In this document: piece after piece, positions 1 through 10,712 of the stretch
How positions within the stretch are numbered: the first letter of the stretch is position 1
How the letters are laid out: each line of letters begins with the position of its first letter
Assembly (NCBI RefSeq): GCF_000975265.2
Contig: NZ_CP083405.1
Coordinates: 2,604,001 to 2,668,000 of the forward strand
Origin: Mycobacterium lepromatosis
GTDB lineage: Bacteria; Actinomycetota; Actinomycetes; Mycobacteriales; Mycobacteriaceae
DNA: 64,000 nucleotides
Direction of reading: 5' to 3'
Notes under the pieces: generated by a model
Told to the model about the DNA's origin: nothing
Seen by the model: only the letters and a program-made list of their open reading frames with translations
The model's database searches: none
Made by a program: the position numbers and the translations under genes

Positions 1-454
1 TTTGAGTCCCACGAATAGTGTGCGGCGCGACACCCGCGTCTTCCAACGCTTCCCAGGCAACCTCAATCAACAACCGCTGCTGTGGGTCCATTGCCGATGC
101 TTCGCGCGGGGAGATTGAGAAGAACTCCGCATCGAACTCATCAGGCTGCCAGCCGGTAAGAAAACCACCTTCGGTGCTGCATATCGTGCCCGGCACGGTG
201 TGATCGTCCGTGTAGTAAGCGTCGGCATCCCACCGGTCGGAAGGAACCCGAACGATGCCGCTTCGGCCATCGCACAACAGATCCCAGAACTGCTCGGGGT
301 TGTTGACCCCACCCGGGAATCGGCACCCCATGCCGATCACCGCGATCGGTTCAGTGCTGGACTTTTCGGCGATTTCCAGGCGTGCGGTGAGATCATCGAT
401 CTTGTGCAACGCCTCAGTGATGATAGCCCGGCGATCAGGTGTCGCGGCGGTCAT
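1..454 (-). CDS. ppsC: Phthiocerol synthase module PpsC, N-terminal part (truncated by window edge)
   Basis: The first 151 codons of a type I polyketide synthase, read leftwards and cut by the window edge. It opens with a short helical docking region (residues 1-35, MTAATPDRRAIITEALHK) followed by the start of a ketosynthase ([15 protein letters not shown] from about residue 36; [20 protein letters not shown] near the end); the active-site Cys lies outside the window. The ATG overlaps the ppsB stop codon as ATGA, so translation is probably coupled. From memory, M. tuberculosis PpsC starts almost identically and continues with AT, DH, ER, KR and ACP domains, carrying out a fully reducing extension of the phthiocerol chain. 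I see no frameshift in the visible part. Confidence 0.93.
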   Translation of the reverse strand, partial: MTAATPDRRAIITEALHKIDDLTARLEIAEKSSTEPIAVIGMGCRFPGGVNNPEQFWDLLCDGRSGIVRVPSDRWDADAYYTDDHTVPGTICSTEGGFLTGWQPDEFDAEFFSISPREASAMDPQQRLLIEVAWEALEDAGVAPHTIRGTQ

Positions 455-3400
455 TGCGTTCCTCTTAGCCTTTCCGAAAGTTGATCCAACAACTCGGATT
501 CAGTGAATTCGTCATATGCTTCGCCCGTTGTCAGCCCAGACGGTGCTTCTGGTTCCAGGAGTTCAGGCAGGATGGTGGCCAGATAATCGGTAAGACTGTA
601 CACGGTCGGGTAGTCAAAAACGACAGAAGCCGGCAGGAACTCGCCAAGGCTGTCCGACAAAGCTCGCTGCAGGGTCACGCTCATCAGCGAATCCATGCCG
701 AGTTGGAAGAAGCCAGCCGACGGGTCGAGTGCTTCAGCGGGAAGCATCCCCATCGCCTTGGCGGCTAGGGCACTGACGTGGTCGAACAACATGTCGTGTC
801 GACGTTCCGCCTGGCAGGTCCTTAGGGCTTTGCGGAATTCACTTTCCTGAATTGGTACCTCGCCCGGCGCGGGCAACAGGTCATCGACCATGCGTAACAC
901 CCCGCGTGTCCGGTATGCAGCGGCCAATATCGGCCAATTAGCCGCCGCCACAACCGAATACACTGGCGCTTCCGGATTCATCACCAACGGCAACGCCCCG
1001 ATAGCTACGTCGTCAGTCATGGGTTGCAGGCCGGATTCAGCGCTTACCTGGGTCGCGTCTTGCTGCACGTCGGCCAGCGATTTCCACAAGCCCCAGGCCA
1101 CGACAGTGGCCGGCAATCCGACCAGCCGCCGGGCGTAGCCCAGAATGTCCAGGAAGGTACTGGTCGCGGTGTAGTGCGCCAGCCATCGCGAGCCTATGAG
1201 ACCTGAGATCGAAGAGAACAAAACAAAGTATTTTACAGGCTGTTTCAGCGACAAACGATGCAACAACGATGCGACGTCAAGTTTGGGTCGGAACATCGCG
1301 GCCACATCGTCATCGGTCATGTCGCTCAACAAGACCGGCTGGCCAGCAAAGGCCGCTAAGTAGATTCCCTCTAACGGAGGCAGATCCACTCCAAATCGAT
1401 CGAACAACGCGGTCATCGCGGCGGGGTCGGTTGCATCCGCAGCAACCGAGATGAGGTTCGTCCCGGTTGCGGCGAGGCTCTTGTCCAATTCCACCAGCCG
1501 GGTGCTGGAACTGCGGGACACGGCGACGATCGTCGTGGCCCCCATCGCGGCGAGCTGACGGATCAGGTGCGGTCCGATATTTCCGGTGGCCCCGATGACG
1601 AGCTGGGTGGTAGCTTGCCCCGAACTCAGCTTCACCGGCGACACCGCGGATACAGTTCGCCTCTGCAGCCGTGGTGCGCGGCGTAGACACGCTCGGTAAA
1701 CAACCTGGTCTTCTCGGTCTTTTTCGTCCTGGCCGGCGACTTCGTCCAATATGCACCGGGCAGCCAACTCGGGAGGCATCGACGCATCGAGATCGATGAT
1801 ATTACCCCAAATTTCGGGATGTTCCAGCGCCAATGTTCGGCCAAAGCCCCACAACACCGCGTGGGCGGGGTTGGCACGCTCACCTACTGCAACGGGTTGA
1901 GCATTACGAGTCACGACGACAAGTCTTGGTTTCGAAGTACCCATAACCATCGCGGCCGCCAACCGTCGCACCGCATGAAACAGCCGGTACCCGGACTCCG
2001 GATCGACGGGGTCAACAGATTCGGTCGAGACCGACGGCGCATAGAGTACGTTGTCCACACCCCGTAAAGCTTTATGCAGGTCGTCCAACGTGCTCACATC
2101 ATGATCAAGCACCGAGGGGGCGAGGCACTCGACCCGGGATGCAGGATCAGCCAATACCACCAACCGGGCCAGTTCGTCCGACAGTCCGGCATCGGACACC
2201 ACCAGCCACGAGCCGTTGCTGGCCCACGTCGCACCAGGCTCACTTGTCAAGGGGCGAGCGGGCCAATCAAGCTGGTAGATCCAGCCATCGAGTTCCGTGT
2301 TTCCAATTCCGGTCGCGTACGTCATAACCCTGTTGCGGTCGAGAGGTTGCAGCGCGGTCGTGCTTGCCAGCAGTGTGGTGATCCAGTGACGGGTGTGCTG
2401 CCAGGGAGTGCTGGGGATAGTTACGTGTGGTTCCGCAGGATGAGGGGTGTGTGGTGGGTGGGCGGTGTGGACGCTGTTGAGGTTGGTGTGGAAGGTGATG
2501 GTGTCATCGGTGTCGCGTTGCAAGGTCCCGATGCTGATGTACCGGGTGCCGTGCTGGGTGCAGTGCAGGGTGTCAGTAATGGCTTGGGTTAGCAGCGGGT
2601 GTGCACTGATTTCGATGAAGGTGCCGTGGTCAGTTCCAGCAGTCATGATCGCCTGCTGGAAATGCACTGGGTTGCGCATGTTGGTGGCCCAGTGCTGGGC
2701 ATCGAACACCGGGCACGAGCCGAGGTCAGCGTAGGTGGTGGAAAGAATCGGAATCGCTGGAGTTCGTGGGGCCAAATCGGCGAGCTCGGAACGCATCTGC
2801 GGCTGCAGCGCATCCATCGCTGGATTGTGCGGGGCGACTTCAATATTGACCCGACTGGCAAACCGATTCTGCGCACGCACCTGGTCAATCAACTCATCGA
2901 TCTGTTCAGTGGGCCCAGCGATCACCGTTTGGCGCGGAGAATTGTAAATACCCAACGTCACCTGAGAATAATCGACGATCAACGCCTCCGTCTCGGCAGC
3001 GTCGAGTTCGAGCAGGGCCATGCCTCCCTTCCCGGACAGCGGAGCCATCAGCCGCGACCGAGTGGCTGTCACCCGCAGCCCCTCGGCGGCGGTAAGCGCC
3101 CCAGCCACCACGGCGGCGGCCACCTCACCCATCGAATGCCCGATCACCAAATCGGGTTGCACCCCATAGGAACGCCACAACTCGGTCAGTGTCAGCTGCA
3201 TGCCGATTAAACCCAGCTGGATCTGCTCGATACCAACCAGTTCCTTGCCATTAGCGAGCACATCGTGCAATGAGAAACCGGCGTGGACAACAAACATCGG
3301 TTCCAAATCGGCAACCGCAGCCGCGAAAGCCGGTTCATCGGCCAGCAATTGACGCCCCATCCCCGACCACTGCGAACCACGCCCCGAGTACACAAACACC

Positions 3401-5085
3401 GTCCCCAACCCCGGCTTACCATCCTGCGGCCCGACCACACCGGGCGCCTGTTTGCCGGCGGCCAACGCCCGCAATCCAGCCACCGCCTGGATCCGATCAC
3501 GGGCAACCACGGTGCCAAACTTGGCGTGCCGCGACCGGTGATGATTCAATGTGTGGGCCACATCAGCCAACGCCACTTCAGCACCGGGCCCGTCAATCCA
3601 ATCGGCCAGCATCTTTGCCATCGCTGCCACCCGCTGCGCGGTCTTACCCGTCACCACCAACGTCGACACCGCAGTGTTGGAACTGCATTCGGTCACCGAT
3701 GTCAGCTCGGGACCCTGCTCAATGACCACATGCGCGTTCGTCCCACCCAAGCCAAACGATGACACCGCCGCGCGCCGCGGCCCTGCCTGACCTGCCGAGG
3801 TCGGCCACGAGGATTGCTCGGTGGGGACGAAGAACCTAGTCGATGCAGCGTCGATGGCGGGATTCCATTGCGAAAAGTGCAGATTCGGCGGAATCTGGCC
3901 ATGCTGCACCGCCAGCACTGCTTTGATGAAGCCCGCGATGCCCGCAGCTGCTTCCAAGTGACCCAGGTTGGTCTTGACAGCCCCCAGCGCACATGCGCTC
4001 TCACCGCGGCCATATGTGGCCGCCAGGGCCTCGAATTCGATCGGGTCCCCCAACACTGTGCCGGTACCATGGGATTCAACGTAGTTCACGCTTTCGGGCG
4101 CGACGTCGCCAGCACGCAAGGCGTCGGTGATCACATCACACTGCGCCGCCGTATTCGGAGCTGTAACGCCGTTGGAGCGGCCATCCTGATTGACAGCAGA
4201 ACCGCGCACCACCGCCAACACCATGTCACCGTCACAAACCGCATCGGTCAACCGTTTAAGCACCACTACGCCAGCACCCTCACCGCGCACAAACCCGTCA
4301 GCGGCTGCATCGAACGCCGCACATCTGCCCTGCGGAGACAACAATCCCCATGCAGAAATTGCGATTTGCGTCTCTGGGCGCAGCGTGATGCTCACTCCGC
4401 CGGCGAGGGCCAGATCGGTTTCGCGTAGCCGTAAACTCTGGCAGGCCAGGTGCACCGCCACCAGCGACGACGAGCACGCCGTATCAACCGCCACCGATGG
4501 ACCACGCAGCCCCAACAGATAGGAGATTCGGCCGACAGTGATGCTGTGAGCGTTTCCGGTTCCGCTGTAGGCGTCTACATTCTCCAGACTGGCGGCCAAC
4601 ATGGATTGGTATTCGTTGAAGTAGACACCAATCATCACGCCGGTTCGGCTGTTGCCTAGGGAATCCGTTGGGATTCCAGCATTTTCGAGAGCTTCCCAGG
4701 CAACCTCGAGTAGTATCCTCTGCTGCGGGTCCATCGCTGCAGCTTCGCGTGGAGTGATACCGAAGAATTCCGCGTCGAAGCCCGCGATGTCGGGGATGAA
4801 ACCGCCCCATTTCGTGGTCATCCGCCCCGGCGTCAACGGGTCGGGGTCATAAAGCGCATCCGCGTCCCAACGATCAGGTGGCACTCTCGAGATTGCGTTG
4901 CGGCCGTCGATCAGCAGATCCCAGAAGCTGTCCGGCCCCGTCACATCCCCAGGAAAACGGCAACCGATCCCCACTATCGCAATGGGCTCTGCCACCGCAA
5001 TCCGAGAGAGCTTGGTGAATTCTTCGACAAGAGCAGCGCGCTGTTGCGCGGTCATGCCAGAAATTCGACTGAAAGCGGTCTTCAT
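451..5085 (-). CDS. ppsB: Phthiocerol synthase type I PKS module PpsB (KS-AT-KR-ACP)
   Basis: A 1544-residue modular polyketide synthase that adds one ketide unit to the phthiocerol chain of PDIM and phenolic glycolipid. Domains in order: N-terminal docking segment; ketosynthase from about residue 35 with VDTACSSS (Cys204) and VESHGTGT; acyltransferase with GHSMGE (Ser651) and a VAPHNPAMD segment; ketoreductase with a Rossmann GATGNIG motif around 1190; C-terminal carrier protein with GMDSL. Length matches M. tuberculosis PpsB (about 1538). Its ATG overlaps the ppsA stop by one base (TAATG) and its stop overlaps the ppsC start, giving a tight operon. Bases 2378-3780, covering the KS-AT linker and the AT, look identical to part of ppsA. 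No disruption seen. Confidence 0.95.
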   Translation of the reverse strand: MKTAFSRISGMTAQQRAALVEEFTKLSRIAVAEPIAIVGIGCRFPGDVTGPDSFWDLLIDGRNAISRVPPDRWDADALYDPDPLTPGRMTTKWGGFIPDIAGFDAEFFGITPREAAAMDPQQRILLEVAWEALENAGIPTDSLGNSRTGVMIGVYFNEYQSMLAASLENVDAYSGTGNAHSITVGRISYLLGLRGPSVAVDTACSSSLVAVHLACQSLRLRETDLALAGGVSITLRPETQIAISAWGLLSPQGRCAAFDAAADGFVRGEGAGVVVLKRLTDAVCDGDMVLAVVRGSAVNQDGRSNGVTAPNTAAQCDVITDALRAGDVAPESVNYVESHGTGTVLGDPIEFEALAATYGRGESACALGAVKTNLGHLEAAAGIAGFIKAVLAVQHGQIPPNLHFSQWNPAIDAASTRFFVPTEQSSWPTSAGQAGPRRAAVSSFGLGGTNAHVVIEQGPELTSVTECSSNTAVSTLVVTGKTAQRVAAMAKMLADWIDGPGAEVALADVAHTLNHHRSRHAKFGTVVARDRIQAVAGLRALAAGKQAPGVVGPQDGKPGLGTVFVYSGRGSQWSGMGRQLLADEPAFAAAVADLEPMFVVHAGFSLHDVLANGKELVGIEQIQLGLIGMQLTLTELWRSYGVQPDLVIGHSMGEVAAAVVAGALTAAEGLRVTATRSRLMAPLSGKGGMALLELDAAETEALIVDYSQVTLGIYNSPRQTVIAGPTEQIDELIDQVRAQNRFASRVNIEVAPHNPAMDALQPQMRSELADLAPRTPAIPILSTTYADLGSCPVFDAQHWATNMRNPVHFQQAIMTAGTDHGTFIEISAHPLLTQAITDTLHCTQHGTRYISIGTLQRDTDDTITFHTNLNSVHTAHPPHTPHPAEPHVTIPSTPWQHTRHWITTLLASTTALQPLDRNRVMTYATGIGNTELDGWIYQLDWPARPLTSEPGATWASNGSWLVVSDAGLSDELARLVVLADPASRVECLAPSVLDHDVSTLDDLHKALRGVDNVLYAPSVSTESVDPVDPESGYRLFHAVRRLAAAMVMGTSKPRLVVVTRNAQPVAVGERANPAHAVLWGFGRTLALEHPEIWGNIIDLDASMPPELAARCILDEVAGQDEKDREDQVVYRACLRRAPRLQRRTVSAVSPVKLSSGQATTQLVIGATGNIGPHLIRQLAAMGATTIVAVSRSSSTRLVELDKSLAATGTNLISVAADATDPAAMTALFDRFGVDLPPLEGIYLAAFAGQPVLLSDMTDDDVAAMFRPKLDVASLLHRLSLKQPVKYFVLFSSISGLIGSRWLAHYTATSTFLDILGYARRLVGLPATVVAWGLWKSLADVQQDATQVSAESGLQPMTDDVAIGALPLVMNPEAPVYSVVAAANWPILAAAYRTRGVLRMVDDLLPAPGEVPIQESEFRKALRTCQAERRHDMLFDHVSALAAKAMGMLPAEALDPSAGFFQLGMDSLMSVTLQRALSDSLGEFLPASVVFDYPTVYSLTDYLATILPELLEPEAPSGLTTGEAYDEFTESELLDQLSERLRGTQ

Positions 5086-8000
5086 TACACCAACCCCTCG
5101 GCCTCAGTCGAGGTCGATTCGATGCGGTCGAAGAGACTGTCCAATACGCCTCCTGCCGAGGCGGATAAGGCGGACATCTCGTCTCCTTGCGAATCGTACT
5201 GCGGTGCGACAACTTTTGTCAGATACGCGGCTAGTAAAGCAATGGTTGGGTGGTTGAACAGCATAATGGCCGACAGCTCTATCCCAATGAACTGCTCGGC
5301 TTCACGCCGAATTGCCATTGCCATAAGGGAGTTGAGCCCAAGTTCGGCAAATGGTCGGTCGGTGTCCAACTCCGCCTCAGCCACCCGGAGCTCTGCGGCG
5401 ATGATGGTCCGTAAACCACTTTCAAGCTCCTTCCGTACCTCGGCGGCCTCCATCTGCGACCAATTTCGTTTCGGAACTAGATCGCTGTCCCCGGCAGTCG
5501 ATCCGGCGGACCCATAGGACCTAGGGACTGGCAGCACAACCACCTGTGCAAAGTCATAGGCATCGACGTACTCCCATGCGGTGAAAGCCTCCGAGGGCGT
5601 GATGTCACGCGACCCCATTCGCTGTAACTCGTCACTGACAATCTGCGCATCAGCGGCGAATCCAAGCCCGCGCCAGGCTACCCAATCGAAGCTCATAGTG
5701 TGACAGCCCTGTTGGCGACGCGCACGAGCCAACGCGTCCAGGTAGGAATTGGCGGCAGCGTAAGAGCCCTGACCCGGGATACCGAATATTCCTGCGGCCG
5801 AAGCGGTCAAGTAGAAGAAGTCCACGCTGCCAGGTGGAAAGACCTCGTGCAGCACCTGGCAGCCGGCGATCTTAGGCCACATAACCTGACGAACCGGATC
5901 GTCGGTCATGTTGGTCACTAGTTGGTCATTCGTAACGCCTGCCGCATGAATGATCCCCCGGATCGGCGCGGCACCGTCACGGTCACGCTTGGCCAACAAG
6001 GCCTGCACATCGTCGTGGCGTCCGACATCAACCGCAACGGCTTCGACTGTCACTCCACGCATCTCCAGGGCGCAAATCGCATCGATTTTTTGACGCAGTC
6101 CGGCGTTGAGAGTGTCGAGTTCCCAGTCCCTTCTTGGCGGTAACGGTGTACGGCCCATCAACACCAGTCGACGAGCACCGTGGTCAGCGAGCCAATCGGC
6201 CATCAGCAGACCAAGTGCGCCCATTCCACCGGTGATGAGATAGGCCCCATCGGACTTGCATTGCAAAGATTTGCGCACCGGCTCACTTTGGATCGGCACC
6301 AACGTCGGGGCACGCACGACGCCGTCACGTAATACGAGGATCGACCTAGTTGGTGTTTGAACCAGACTGGCAAGCGTCGGCCCAGATTGGTCGAGAATGT
6401 CGTCACGATCGGCTCCAAGCTCATTAGCCGCAAGATCGACGAGTCCACCCCACAGCTCAGGATGCTCCGCGGCGATGACGCCCGCAAAACCCCACAAAAA
6501 GCTCTGGCGTAACGCGGACGAGGCTACCGATTCGTGAACTCCGCGTGTGACGATCCACAGTGTTGCAGGCTTGCCCGGCTCCCGCTTCGCCAAAGCCCTC
6601 ACCAAACCGCTGATCTCGGCAGTGATTCGCACGGCAAAGTCGACGTCGGTCTCGGAAGTGGTTGCCGGGTGGGAATCGGCGACGTAAACGACGTAACGTA
6701 CATCAGACACCCCATCCGCTGACGTAACCAGCGTGTAGCCCGCCTCCTTGAGGCGCACGCCAAGCGCAGCGCCGTCATCGCCGATTACCGCGACGGATCC
6801 CGCACCGGCTACCGGGGTGGTGGAGCAAGCCAGATCAGTCCGCGGTTGCCAGTCGATCGTATGTACAAAATCCTTGGCATCTGTACCGGCATCCGCATGG
6901 GATTCAAAGAAAACAGCCGAACCCGGGTGTTGCGCGTTGTCAAAGTCTAGCGCCCGATACCGAAGTGACCGCATCAACGCCCACGGCACCCCACTGCCGT
7001 CGGCGACAGTGACATCGACAGTGATCCCGTCGTAGTCGCGAGCGGTGCGATTCAGCATCACCGAACCACATGGTCCTGTAGCGGTGTCGCCTAACCACAC
7101 CTGCTTAATGCTTGCCGGCACGTAAAGCTGCGTTTCGGTCATGTCCTCCAGCACGGGGACAAGAATTGCGGCGTCGAGTAGCGGCGCGACAGCCCCATCG
7201 GGAAGGGTATCGGGAAACTCGATCTCGACCTTGCGACTAGTTGACTGCCGCGTCTTTTGCGCCCAGGACTTGACGGACCACTCGAAAGGCAGGCCGTCGA
7301 CCCCACGCAACGCGAGCAGCGTGACTACGTCGGGAATCGGGTCTGAAATCACTTCAAGATGACCGTTAATCTGATCCGGATGGTGCGATGGAACCGTGGA
7401 ACGCATCGATGCTGAAGAAAGCTGCGCGGTCACATGCCGCGTCCACCGATTCTGGGAAGTTTCGGTGACAGGACTTGAGGCCAGGCTGACCGATTGGTTA
7501 TCGACGACAACCTGAATCAAACGAGGTCGATTAGCGAAAATGGGTTGCTCGAATCGGACCTCGGATAGCGTCGAATATCCCAATTCTGCTGCAGCGCAAA
7601 GGATTGTGCGCAGTACAATAGAAGCAGGTACCACCTCAACACCATGGAATCGATGCCAGCCCCGATAGGGTTTGGCCTGCGGCGCCAGCCGCGCCTGCCA
7701 CAAGTGAATGGGCAAACTGCCGAAGACCGCGGTATGTTGGCCAAGTAGTGTGCCCACCTGAGGAGCCAATCCAACAGAGTTGACCGAACGTTTCCGAGTG
7801 ATCCAGTGACGGGTGTGCTGCCAGGGAGTGCTGGGGATAGTTACGTGTGGTTCCGCAGGATGAGGGGTGTGTGGTGGGTGGGCGGTGTGGACGCTGTTGA
7901 GGTTGGTGTGGAAGGTGATGGTGTCATCGGTGTCGCGTTGCAAGGTCCCGATGCTGATGTACCGGGTGCCGTGCTGGGTGCAGTGCAGGGTGTCAGTAAT

Positions 8001-10712
8001 GGCTTGGGTTAGCAGCGGGTGTGCACTGATTTCGATGAAGGTGCCGTGGTCAGTTCCAGCAGTCATGATCGCCTGCTGGAAATGCACTGGGTTGCGCATG
8101 TTGGTGGCCCAGTGCTGGGCATCGAACACCGGGCACGAGCCGAGGTCAGCGTAGGTGGTGGAAAGAATCGGAATCGCTGGAGTTCGTGGGGCCAAATCGG
8201 CGAGCTCGGAACGCATCTGCGGCTGCAGCGCATCCATCGCTGGATTGTGCGGGGCGACTTCAATATTGACCCGACTGGCAAACCGATTCTGCGCACGCAC
8301 CTGGTCAATCAACTCATCGATCTGTTCAGTGGGCCCAGCGATCACCGTTTGGCGCGGAGAATTGTAAATACCCAACGTCACCTGAGAATAATCGACGATC
8401 AACGCCTCCGTCTCGGCAGCGTCGAGTTCGAGCAGGGCCATGCCTCCCTTCCCGGACAGCGGAGCCATCAGCCGCGACCGAGTGGCTGTCACCCGCAGCC
8501 CCTCGGCGGCGGTAAGCGCCCCAGCCACCACGGCGGCGGCCACCTCACCCATCGAATGCCCGATCACCAAATCGGGTTGCACCCCATAGGAACGCCACAA
8601 CTCGGTCAGTGTCAGCTGCATGCCGATTAAACCCAGCTGGATCTGCTCGATACCAACCAGTTCCTTGCCATTAGCGAGCACATCGTGCAATGAGAAACCG
8701 GCGTGGACAACAAACATCGGTTCCAAATCGGCAACCGCAGCCGCGAAAGCCGGTTCATCGGCCAGCAATTGACGCCCCATCCCCGACCACTGCGAACCAC
8801 GCCCCGAGTACACAAACACCGTCCCCAACCCCGGCTTACCATCCTGCGGCCCGACCACACCGGGCGCCTGTTTGCCGGCGGCCAACGCCCGCAATCCAGC
8901 CACCGCCTGGATCCGATCACGGGCAACCACGGTGCCAAACTTGGCGTGCCGCGACCGGTGATGATTCAATGTGTGGGCCACATCAGCCAACGCCACTTCA
9001 GCACCGGGCCCGTCAATCCAATCGGCCAGCATCTTTGCCATCGCTGCCACCCGCTGCGCGGTCTTACCCGTCACCACCAACGTCGACACCGCAGTGTTGG
9101 AACTGCATTCGGTCACCGATGTCAGCTCGGGACCCTGCTCAATGACCACATGCGCGTTCGTCCCACCCAAGCCAAACGATGACACCGCCGCGCGCCGCGG
9201 ATGCCCTGTATCTGGCCATTCCATCTGCTTATCAACAACTTTCATCCGCAACTCGCCAAAGGGAATATGCGGGTTCGGGCTTTCAAAGTGCAGATTCGGC
9301 GGAATCTGGCCATGCTGCACCGCCAGCACTGCTTTGATGAAGCCCGCGATGCCCGCAGCTGCTTCCAAGTGACCCAGGTTGGTCTTGACAGCCCCAATGA
9401 GTAGCGGAGAATCCTCGGCACGTCCCCGACCCAGCACCGCGCCCAAGGCGCGCGCTTCGATCGGGTCCCCCAACAGAGTCCCAGTCCCGTGAGTTTCGAC
9501 GTAGTCAATGGCAGTCGGTGGCATTCCTGCGTTGGCATACGCGGTGCGAAGAACCGCTACTTGGGCCGCCGGGTTGGGAGCCATCAGCCCGTTGGAGCGG
9601 CCATCCTGGTTGACAGCAGAACCCCGGATAATGGCAAGCACCCGATCACCGTCGCGCTGCGCATCGGTCAACCGTTTAAGCACCACTACGCCAGCACCCT
9701 CACCGCGCACAAACCCGTCAGCGGCCGCATCGAAAGCGCGGCAACGACCGGTCGGCGACAACGCCCCGACCTGATCGAAGCCACGAAATATCGCCGGGGA
9801 CAACAGCAAATTCACGGCTGCCGCAATGGCCAGGTTGGAATCCGCGGTCCGTAAACTCTGGCAGGCCAGGTGCACCGCCACCAGCGACGACGAGCACGCC
9901 GTATCAACCGCCACCGATGGACCACGTAAGTCGAGGAAATACGAAAGGCGATTCGCGATGATGCTCATCGCGCCACCCGTGTTACTCCAGCCGTCCACTT
10001 GCGGGAGATCGGTGGAAGCGATGGCGCCATATTCGCTCAGGCATGATCCGGCGAATACTCCTGTCTGCGAACGACGCAGCGAGTTGGATGAAATTCCCGC
10101 GTGCTCCAACGCCTCCCAAGCCACTTCCAGCAAAAGGCGCTGCTGCGGATCCATCTTGTCGGCTTCGCTGGGTGAGATCTCGAAAAATTCCGAGTCAAAG
10201 GCGTCAATGTCCTCTAAGAATGAGCCCCACCGCGTGGTACGGGCGAGCAGTGTCTTTACTTCCGGCGAGCCGTCGTCGAAGAGCTCCCACCGTTCGTTGG
10301 GAACCTGCCCTATCGAGGAACGACGGTCACACAGAAACTGCCACAACGCTTCTGGACCAGATATCCCCCCTGGGAAACGACACCCCATCCCGATGACAGC
10401 TATCGGCTCCTCGAGTGCACCCTGGACCGAGCGCCTCAGCGTCAATTCCGATTCGGGGTCAGGGGCGGGAGCAATGAGATAGGTGGCCAACGCGTTGATC
10501 GTCGGATGCTCCCAGAAGTCGATCGGGGATACGGTCTTACCCAACAAATCGGTCAATTCCCCGGACAGCACGACTGCATCGCGAGAGCTCAGACCTAAGT
10601 CGGCCAGTGATAGATCGAGATCGACCTCATTCGGTGCACAGCCGATATTCGTCACCAGGTAGTTGACTAGCCAGTGGCAAAGATCGGCTTCGTCACCAAT
10701 GCGCACCGTCAT
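5085..10712 (-). CDS. ppsA: Phthiocerol synthase type I PKS module PpsA (ACP-KS-AT-KR-ACP)
   Basis: An 1875-residue PKS that receives the starter acyl chain from FadD26 and does the first elongation of phthiocerol synthesis. It starts with a carrier domain (LGLSSRD, phosphopantetheine serine probably Ser43), the loading site expected downstream of a fatty acyl-AMP ligase. Then come a ketosynthase from about residue 103 (Cys273 in VDTACSSS), an acyltransferase (Ser720 in GHSMGE), a long linker, a ketoreductase (ITGGMGALG) and a C-terminal carrier ([10 protein letters not shown]). Length matches the M. tuberculosis protein (1876 from memory). The ATG overlaps the fadD26 stop as ATGA. The AT half shares a 1403-bp tract with ppsB. 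The frame is open throughout. Confidence 0.96.
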   Translation of the reverse strand: MTVRIGDEADLCHWLVNYLVTNIGCAPNEVDLDLSLADLGLSSRDAVVLSGELTDLLGKTVSPIDFWEHPTINALATYLIAPAPDPESELTLRRSVQGALEEPIAVIGMGCRFPGGISGPEALWQFLCDRRSSIGQVPNERWELFDDGSPEVKTLLARTTRWGSFLEDIDAFDSEFFEISPSEADKMDPQQRLLLEVAWEALEHAGISSNSLRRSQTGVFAGSCLSEYGAIASTDLPQVDGWSNTGGAMSIIANRLSYFLDLRGPSVAVDTACSSSLVAVHLACQSLRTADSNLAIAAAVNLLLSPAIFRGFDQVGALSPTGRCRAFDAAADGFVRGEGAGVVVLKRLTDAQRDGDRVLAIIRGSAVNQDGRSNGLMAPNPAAQVAVLRTAYANAGMPPTAIDYVETHGTGTLLGDPIEARALGAVLGRGRAEDSPLLIGAVKTNLGHLEAAAGIAGFIKAVLAVQHGQIPPNLHFESPNPHIPFGELRMKVVDKQMEWPDTGHPRRAAVSSFGLGGTNAHVVIEQGPELTSVTECSSNTAVSTLVVTGKTAQRVAAMAKMLADWIDGPGAEVALADVAHTLNHHRSRHAKFGTVVARDRIQAVAGLRALAAGKQAPGVVGPQDGKPGLGTVFVYSGRGSQWSGMGRQLLADEPAFAAAVADLEPMFVVHAGFSLHDVLANGKELVGIEQIQLGLIGMQLTLTELWRSYGVQPDLVIGHSMGEVAAAVVAGALTAAEGLRVTATRSRLMAPLSGKGGMALLELDAAETEALIVDYSQVTLGIYNSPRQTVIAGPTEQIDELIDQVRAQNRFASRVNIEVAPHNPAMDALQPQMRSELADLAPRTPAIPILSTTYADLGSCPVFDAQHWATNMRNPVHFQQAIMTAGTDHGTFIEISAHPLLTQAITDTLHCTQHGTRYISIGTLQRDTDDTITFHTNLNSVHTAHPPHTPHPAEPHVTIPSTPWQHTRHWITRKRSVNSVGLAPQVGTLLGQHTAVFGSLPIHLWQARLAPQAKPYRGWHRFHGVEVVPASIVLRTILCAAAELGYSTLSEVRFEQPIFANRPRLIQVVVDNQSVSLASSPVTETSQNRWTRHVTAQLSSASMRSTVPSHHPDQINGHLEVISDPIPDVVTLLALRGVDGLPFEWSVKSWAQKTRQSTSRKVEIEFPDTLPDGAVAPLLDAAILVPVLEDMTETQLYVPASIKQVWLGDTATGPCGSVMLNRTARDYDGITVDVTVADGSGVPWALMRSLRYRALDFDNAQHPGSAVFFESHADAGTDAKDFVHTIDWQPRTDLACSTTPVAGAGSVAVIGDDGAALGVRLKEAGYTLVTSADGVSDVRYVVYVADSHPATTSETDVDFAVRITAEISGLVRALAKREPGKPATLWIVTRGVHESVASSALRQSFLWGFAGVIAAEHPELWGGLVDLAANELGADRDDILDQSGPTLASLVQTPTRSILVLRDGVVRAPTLVPIQSEPVRKSLQCKSDGAYLITGGMGALGLLMADWLADHGARRLVLMGRTPLPPRRDWELDTLNAGLRQKIDAICALEMRGVTVEAVAVDVGRHDDVQALLAKRDRDGAAPIRGIIHAAGVTNDQLVTNMTDDPVRQVMWPKIAGCQVLHEVFPPGSVDFFYLTASAAGIFGIPGQGSYAAANSYLDALARARRQQGCHTMSFDWVAWRGLGFAADAQIVSDELQRMGSRDITPSEAFTAWEYVDAYDFAQVVVLPVPRSYGSAGSTAGDSDLVPKRNWSQMEAAEVRKELESGLRTIIAAELRVAEAELDTDRPFAELGLNSLMAMAIRREAEQFIGIELSAIMLFNHPTIALLAAYLTKVVAPQYDSQGDEMSALSASAGGVLDSLFDRIESTSTEAEGLV

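Noticed and set aside
2599..3210. 203-codon plus-strand open frame (and its copy at 8019-8630)
   Set aside because: It lies antisense inside the AT domains of ppsB and ppsA; it appears twice only because the two genes share identical DNA. No family resemblance.
3283..3762. 159-codon plus-strand frame (and copy at 8703-9182)
   Set aside because: Antisense shadow of the pps genes in a high-G+C sequence, rich in Pro, Arg and His as such shadows are.
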